Source of the DNA: Scopulibacillus daqui
Lineage (GTDB): Bacteria > Bacillota > Bacilli > Bacillales > Sporolactobacillaceae
Length of the DNA: 35,593 bases
Reading direction: 5' to 3'
Assembly: GCF_016908855.1 (NCBI RefSeq)
Contig: NZ_JAFBER010000026.1
Span: forward strand, 1 to 35,593
The position numbers and the translations under genes are program-made. Position 1 is the first letter of the stretch. Every line of letters begins with the position of its first letter. This document shows, piece by piece, positions 31,681-35,593 of the stretch. The notes under the pieces were generated by a model. That model searched no databases, was not told where the DNA came from, and saw only the letters and a program-made list of their open reading frames with translations.

Positions 31681-32619
31681 CTATTTGCCAATATCTTTAA
31701 CCTTTTCATTGTACTGGCGGACGATATCGAAATGGGAATCCTTTGATTTCGTATAACCGACATGGGAATAAATTGATTCAATGATCTTCCGGCCTTTCGG
31801 ATCTTTGCCTATTTTTACAAAAGCATTGGCAATTTTATCTTTCCATTTCTTAGACATGTCCGGCCTGACGCTGATCGTATCATTAGGAATCTTGGCGGTA
31901 GTATAAAGCACCCTTGTCTTTTTAAAGACATCTGGGTATTCGCCTTTGACAATGTTGCGAGCGTCGGAGAAAACAGCTACTGCATCGACATCGCCGTTTA
32001 GCAGGGCTTCTATCGCTTTATCATGCCCCTGCAGCTGGACGCCTTTAACATCTTTTTGGGCGTCAATGCCATGTTTCTTCATTTCAACAGCTGCCCATAC
32101 ATACCCTGCAGATGAAGTTGGCGATTGCCAGCCGATTGTTTTTCCTTTTAAATCTTTAAGGGATTTTATATTAGAATCTTTTCTGACAAGAATAATAGAT
32201 TTATACCAGTCTACAAGCTGGCTAGTATTAGAGCCGTCTTTGGGGTTTACGCCATAACGCAGGGCTTGAAGCAAAACATCGGCGTAACCTTTTTTGTGAG
32301 CCATGACATAGTCGGTCGGCGGGAGAAAACCAAGATCCAGCTGTTTAGAGCCTAATGCTTCTACTACACCGTTATAGTCAGTTGTTACCGTTACCTTAAC
32401 AGGAATCTTAAGTTCCTTCTGAAGCAAATTAGCCAGCGGTTTGGCTTTGGCTTCAAGTGTATCCGCATTTTGCGAAGGGACAAATCCAATTTTTAATTCT
32501 TTAGGCACATAGTCATCCTTCGCTTCACCGGATGTTTTTTCATTTCCGCTTCCGCAAGCCGCAAGTATGCCTGCGGCCAAACTGAGCGCAGCAATCAGCG
32601 CAGCAATTTTTTTTACCAT
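31681..32619 (-). CDS. phnD: Phosphonate-type ABC transporter substrate-binding lipoprotein
   Basis: 312 residues with a lipoprotein signal ending LAACGSG (Cys22). The PhnD-type fold shows in LKIGFVPSQNADTLEAKAKPL, then TDYNGVVEAL, GFLPPTDYVMA, GKTIGWQSPTSSAGYVWA and DAVAVFSD. It would capture the ligand outside the membrane for PhnC and the PhnE pair. Unusually it is on the opposite strand, facing them, rather than inside the operon, so it has its own promoter and can be expressed at a different level. The divergent gene at 32769 starts 149 bases away. Some relatives bind phosphite or methylphosphonate. Confidence 0.9.
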   Translation of the reverse strand: MVKKIAALIAALSLAAGILAACGSGNEKTSGEAKDDYVPKELKIGFVPSQNADTLEAKAKPLANLLQKELKIPVKVTVTTDYNGVVEALGSKQLDLGFLPPTDYVMAHKKGYADVLLQALRYGVNPKDGSNTSQLVDWYKSIILVRKDSNIKSLKDLKGKTIGWQSPTSSAGYVWAAVEMKKHGIDAQKDVKGVQLQGHDKAIEALLNGDVDAVAVFSDARNIVKGEYPDVFKKTRVLYTTAKIPNDTISVRPDMSKKWKDKIANAFVKIGKDPKGRKIIESIYSHVGYTKSKDSHFDIVRQYNEKVKDIGK

Positions 32620-32768
32620 GCCGTTACCCCCGTATAAATATTTTTAAAATTATTGCACTTTTATCATATAACAGAAACGGATATAAATAAATGAAAATTT
32701 GAAATTTTATCTATGTAAAAAAGTGCTTTTTAATTATAATAAAGAAAAACACTGAGAGAGGTTTTTTG

Positions 32769-34343
32769 ATGAAAGCATTTCGTTTGGTTGTTTTAGAAAC
32801 GAGCGATGTTCACGGCAATATTTATCCGATAAACTATGGGACAAACCAAAAAGAGGACGTCGGTTTGGGTAAGGCCGCATCACTGATAAGAAACGAAAGA
32901 AATAATCATGACCATGTTCTTTTGCTGGATAACGGCGATGTGATACAAGGAACCCCGCTGACTTATCATTATGCGCGTTTCAATAATGAAAAGCCGAACC
33001 CAATGATTATGGCTATGAACGAGCTTCAATATGATGGCTGTGTGTTTGGCAATCATGAATTTAACTATGGGTTAGATATATTATCGAGAGCTGTCAAAGA
33101 ATCGCGATTCCCATGGCTTGCGGCTAATATTCTGGATGAAAACACAGGGGAACCATACTTTGGAAAGCCTTATTTTATTAGAGAATTTGCCTTCGGGCTA
33201 AGGGTTGCGGTACTGGGATTAACGACTCACTATATCCCTAACTGGGAAAAGCCTGAGAATCTGAACGGTATATCTTTTGAAGAGGCAGCGGTATCCGCAA
33301 AGAAATGGGTGAAGTGGCTGCGGGAAGAAGAAGGCGCCGGCTTTATCATTGTATCTTATCACGGGGGATTTGAATGCGATCTTGATTCAGGAGAACCCTC
33401 TGAGGTATTAACGGGCGAGAACCAGGGGTATCAAATTTGCCAAGAAACAGAGGGGATAGATATTCTTCTCACGGGTCATCAGCATAGATTCATTTCCGGC
33501 AAAGAGATTAACGGTGTATTAGTTATTCAGCCGGGAAATAATGGGCAAGCTTTGGGGAAGATGACGATTGATTTTGAAAAAAATGAAAAAGGCTGGAAAT
33601 GTGTAAGCAAACAAGCGGAGCTTCTAACTGTTGCAGGTGTTGAACCGGCGCCGGATATTTTAGATAAAATAAAACCATATGAAGAAGCCGCGCAAGAATG
33701 GCTGGATCAGCCTATCGGAAAGATAGAAGGCGATATGCTTGTCAACGATCCTATGGAAATCAGGACAAAAGATCATCCTCTTATTGAATTTATTAATAAA
33801 GTGCAAATGGATGCGGCAGGTGTTGATATATCGAATACCGCTTTGTTTGATAATCAATCGCCCGGATTGCCTAGAGATGTAACGATGCGCGATGTAGTTG
33901 CCAATTATATTTACCCAAATACTTTAAAAGTCATTCGAATTACCGGCCAAGACATAAAGGATGCTTTGGAGAGATCGGCTTCCTACTTTCAGCAAAGTCA
34001 TGAGGGAGAAATTAAGGTTAATCCTGCTTTCACAACTCCTAAGCCTCAGCACTATAACTATGATATGTGGGAAGGCATTGATTACATCATTGATATATCG
34101 AAAAAAGAAGGGGAACGCATCACCAAATTAGAACGTCACGGCGAACCATTAGATATGGATGCTGAATATGATGTTGTTATGAATAATTATCGTTCCGGCG
34201 GCGGAGGAAATTATTTAATGTACAAGGACAAGCCCGTCATTAAGGATATTCCCATTGATGTATCAGAACTGATTGCCAACTACATATTAGATAAAAAAGT
34301 GATTAAAGCAACGGTTAACCATAACTGGAAGGTTATTTATTAA
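32769..34343 (+). CDS. Bifunctional metallophosphatase / 5'-nucleotidase family protein (cytoplasmic)
   Basis: 524 residues from the ATG at 32769, after AGAGAGG. The calcineurin-like metallophosphatase domain (about 5-250) has SDVHGN, DNGDVIQG, GNHEFNYG and TGHQHR, the complete set of metal-binding motifs. The 5'-nucleotidase C-terminal domain (about 320-500) ends with the NYRSGGGGNYLMY region that holds substrate-binding residues. UshA, CpdB and YfkN of this family hydrolyse nucleotides or 2',3'-cyclic nucleotides outside the membrane, but this protein has no signal peptide or anchor, so it should act inside the cell. The substrate is unknown. Divergent from phnD, possibly linked to phosphorus supply. 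Confidence 0.82.
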   Translation: MKAFRLVVLETSDVHGNIYPINYGTNQKEDVGLGKAASLIRNERNNHDHVLLLDNGDVIQGTPLTYHYARFNNEKPNPMIMAMNELQYDGCVFGNHEFNYGLDILSRAVKESRFPWLAANILDENTGEPYFGKPYFIREFAFGLRVAVLGLTTHYIPNWEKPENLNGISFEEAAVSAKKWVKWLREEEGAGFIIVSYHGGFECDLDSGEPSEVLTGENQGYQICQETEGIDILLTGHQHRFISGKEINGVLVIQPGNNGQALGKMTIDFEKNEKGWKCVSKQAELLTVAGVEPAPDILDKIKPYEEAAQEWLDQPIGKIEGDMLVNDPMEIRTKDHPLIEFINKVQMDAAGVDISNTALFDNQSPGLPRDVTMRDVVANYIYPNTLKVIRITGQDIKDALERSASYFQQSHEGEIKVNPAFTTPKPQHYNYDMWEGIDYIIDISKKEGERITKLERHGEPLDMDAEYDVVMNNYRSGGGGNYLMYKDKPVIKDIPIDVSELIANYILDKKVIKATVNHNWKVIY

Positions 34344-34388
34344 TTTGTGGAATAATAACGGATCCTTAATGAAAAACCAATCATTTTG

Positions 34389-34394
34389 TATAAT
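34389..34394 (+). promoter_or_regulatory. Candidate -10 box of ung
   Basis: A perfect TATAAT about 46 bases before the ung start. The base run 17 bases upstream (TTAATG) is a weak -35 match. Confidence 0.4.
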
Positions 34395-34440
34395 AGTATT
34401 CGGTAATAAAAGCATTTAATTTTTAAGCGAGGTTTTCGCA

Positions 34441-35112
34441 GTGATTTTAAAAAATGATTGGTCAGATTATCTTAATGAAGAATTTCATAAAGAATATTAT
34501 TTAAACCTAAGGGAGTTTTTAAAAAAGGAATACTCAAGCAAGACCATTTATCCTGATATGTACGATATTTATAATGCGCTTCATTATACATCGTATGATA
34601 AGACAAAAGTGGTGATTTTAGGTCAAGATCCTTATCACGGGCCTGGGCAAGCTCATGGATTAAGTTTCTCAGTACAGCCGGGGGTAAGGCAGCCGCCATC
34701 ATTGCAAAATATTTTTAAAGAGCTTCATAACGATATAGGCTGTGAAATTCCTAATCACGGATGCTTAATTGAATGGGCCAAGCAGGGGGTCCTTTTATTA
34801 AACACGGTATTAACGGTTAGACGGGGAAATCCTAATTCACATAAAGGTATGGGCTGGGAGAGGTTTACAGATCAGGTGATACGAACACTTAATGAGCGGA
34901 ATAAGCCAGTCGTATTTATACTATGGGGGCGTCATGCCCAAGCGAAACAAGAACTGATTACTAATAGGAGACACTATATTATTAAATCGCCGCATCCAAG
35001 CCCGTTTTCAGCAAACCGCGGTTTCTTTGGGAGCAGGCCTTTTTCCAAAGCCAATGCATTCCTTCAATCAATTGGGGAGGAACCTGTGAACTGGTGTATT
35101 CCTAATCAATAG
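34441..35112 (+). CDS. ung: Uracil-DNA glycosylase, family 1
   Basis: 223 residues from a GTG with GCGAGG upstream. Family-1 motifs are complete: [18 protein letters not shown] with the catalytic Asp63, [27 protein letters not shown], and the HPSPFSA loop with the catalytic His that inserts into the minor groove. It removes uracil from DNA to start base-excision repair. A second, different UDG-fold protein is encoded at 11476-12054. Confidence 0.96.
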   Translation: MILKNDWSDYLNEEFHKEYYLNLREFLKKEYSSKTIYPDMYDIYNALHYTSYDKTKVVILGQDPYHGPGQAHGLSFSVQPGVRQPPSLQNIFKELHNDIGCEIPNHGCLIEWAKQGVLLLNTVLTVRRGNPNSHKGMGWERFTDQVIRTLNERNKPVVFILWGRHAQAKQELITNRRHYIIKSPHPSPFSANRGFFGSRPFSKANAFLQSIGEEPVNWCIPNQ

Positions 35113-35203
35113 AATCTGGCTTGATCGGCAAACGTCTTAAAAAGCGAAGAAAGAGAATGAGCAGCAAAGTCTTATTTTGGCCAAACATGCTTCTCTAATA
35201 AGG

Positions 35204-35240
35204 AAAAGCGGATAACTCAATAAGGGTGTCCGCTTTTTGG
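35204..35240 (+). terminator. Terminator after ung
   Basis: AAAAGCGGATA (35204-35214) pairs with TGTCCGCTTTT (35227-35237), with one G-U pair, followed by a T and GG. It separates ung from the rRNA promoters. Confidence 0.7.
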
Positions 35241-35273
35241 TGAAATTTTTATTAAAAAAAGTATAAAAAACTG

Positions 35274-35302
35274 TTGACTAGGCTATAGTAAATTGATATT
35301 AT
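35274..35302 (+). promoter_or_regulatory. rRNA operon promoter P1
   Basis: TTGACT (35274-35279), 17 bases, TATTAT (35297-35302). First of three tandem promoters. Confidence 0.75.
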
Positions 35303-35352
35303 AGTTCTTGCCGATTTCGTAGTTCTCTTCACGAAATGGACAAAAAAAGATG

Positions 35353-35381
35353 TTGACATTAAATTATTTTGATGTTAGTAT
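35353..35381 (+). promoter_or_regulatory. rRNA operon promoter P2
   Basis: Perfect TTGACA (35353-35358), 17 bases, TAGTAT (35376-35381). It lies 79 bases after P1. Confidence 0.75.
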
Positions 35382-35438
35382 TTATAGCGTCGCTTTTAAA
35401 AGAACCGAAACAAAAGCGAAAAAACAACAAAAAAGTTG

Positions 35439-35467
35439 TTGACAAGATGTTAACGGCTTGATATAAT
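35439..35467 (+). promoter_or_regulatory. rRNA operon promoter P3
   Basis: Perfect TTGACA (35439-35444), 17 bases, perfect TATAAT (35462-35467). It lies 86 bases after P2 and is the strongest of the three by consensus. A small inverted repeat (ACAAC/GTTGT) overlaps the -35 side. Confidence 0.88.
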
Positions 35468-35470
35468 GAA

Positions 35471-35593
35471 AAAGTCGCTGTCAAACGACAAAGACTTGAA
35501 AATAACGATTGTTCTTTGAAAACTAAACAAAAGCCAAGCGTGATTGAAAGGGCAACTTTCAACAACAGCTAAGGATCATAACGATTAAAAGTT
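35471..35593 (+). other. rRNA operon leader with antitermination-like box A; 16S rRNA expected past the edge
   Basis: GTTCTTTGAAAACT (35511-35524) is the box-A-like element found in Bacillus rRNA leaders. A hairpin TTGAAAG/CTTTCAA (35544-35562) follows. The 16S gene itself (start AGAGTTTGATC) is not in the window. The same element occurs in 16S-23S spacers, but the three promoters upstream favour the operon start. Confidence 0.75.

Noticed and set aside
35359-35565. Minus-strand frame of 68 codons at the end of the window
   Set aside because: It lies across the rRNA promoters and leader and is Ser/Phe/Leu-rich noise.
1-35593. CRISPR array, tRNA gene, prophage or toxin-antitoxin pair
   Set aside because: I saw no regularly spaced repeats, no tRNA-like cloverleaf with CCA end, no phage structural genes and no paired small toxin genes.

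Overview
The window is a stretch of ordinary chromosome from a low-GC, endospore-forming Gram-positive bacterium of the order Bacillales. The evidence is a CotA-type coat laccase, a Gln/Pro/Tyr-rich coat-like protein, a QoxABCD aa3 quinol oxidase with a lipoprotein subunit II, a KimA potassium importer behind a c-di-AMP riboswitch, a PbpC/MecA-like lipoprotein PBP, and strong AGGAGG-type ribosome sites with some GTG and TTG starts. I cannot name the genus from sequence alone.

Layout. 1-276 is the end of an ISL3-family insertion sequence, cut by the window edge. 343-2549 (minus) is a threonine-degradation operon, kbl-tdh, whose upstream region carries a perfect cre-type sequence and an 18-bp palindrome. 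2926-4917 is a CynX-type MFS exporter divergent from an XRE-cupin regulator, with a 22-bp perfect palindrome over the exporter promoter. 5122-6996 holds a thioredoxin-like protein and an HI0933-type flavoprotein. 7136-9135 is a spore-coat pair (CotA and a YppG-like protein). 9529-13170 holds an HSL-type esterase, pyridoxine kinase (minus), an unusual family-4-like uracil-DNA glycosylase (minus) and an MsrA-MsrB fusion. 13207-16410 (minus) holds a TSUP permease and kimA with its riboswitch. 17048-20795 is qoxABCD, closed by two hairpin terminators. 20989-26840 is fruRKA followed by ptsHI, so the fructose-specific and general PTS genes are side by side. 26930-28993 (minus) is the PBP. 29205-32619 holds phosphonate-type ABC transporter genes phnC-phnE-phnE (plus) with phnD convergent (minus). 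32769-35112 holds a cytoplasmic 5'-nucleotidase-like enzyme and Ung. The last 320 bases are three tandem consensus sigma-A promoters and an antitermination-like leader, so a 16S rRNA gene should begin just past the edge.

How the genes work together. Sugar uptake is a unit: FruA phosphorylates fructose with phosphate passed from EI (ptsI) through HPr (ptsH), FruK makes fructose-1,6-bisphosphate, and FruR probably senses the intermediate. HPr-Ser46-P is the CcpA co-repressor, and the cre-type site before kbl-tdh suggests that threonine breakdown answers to the same signal. KimA and its riboswitch tie potassium import to c-di-AMP.

I found no CRISPR array, tRNA gene, prophage or clearly undescribed multigene system. 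The least explained elements are non-coding: a structured leader before ptsH, a hairpin-rich stretch before qox, and the regulatory region before kbl.
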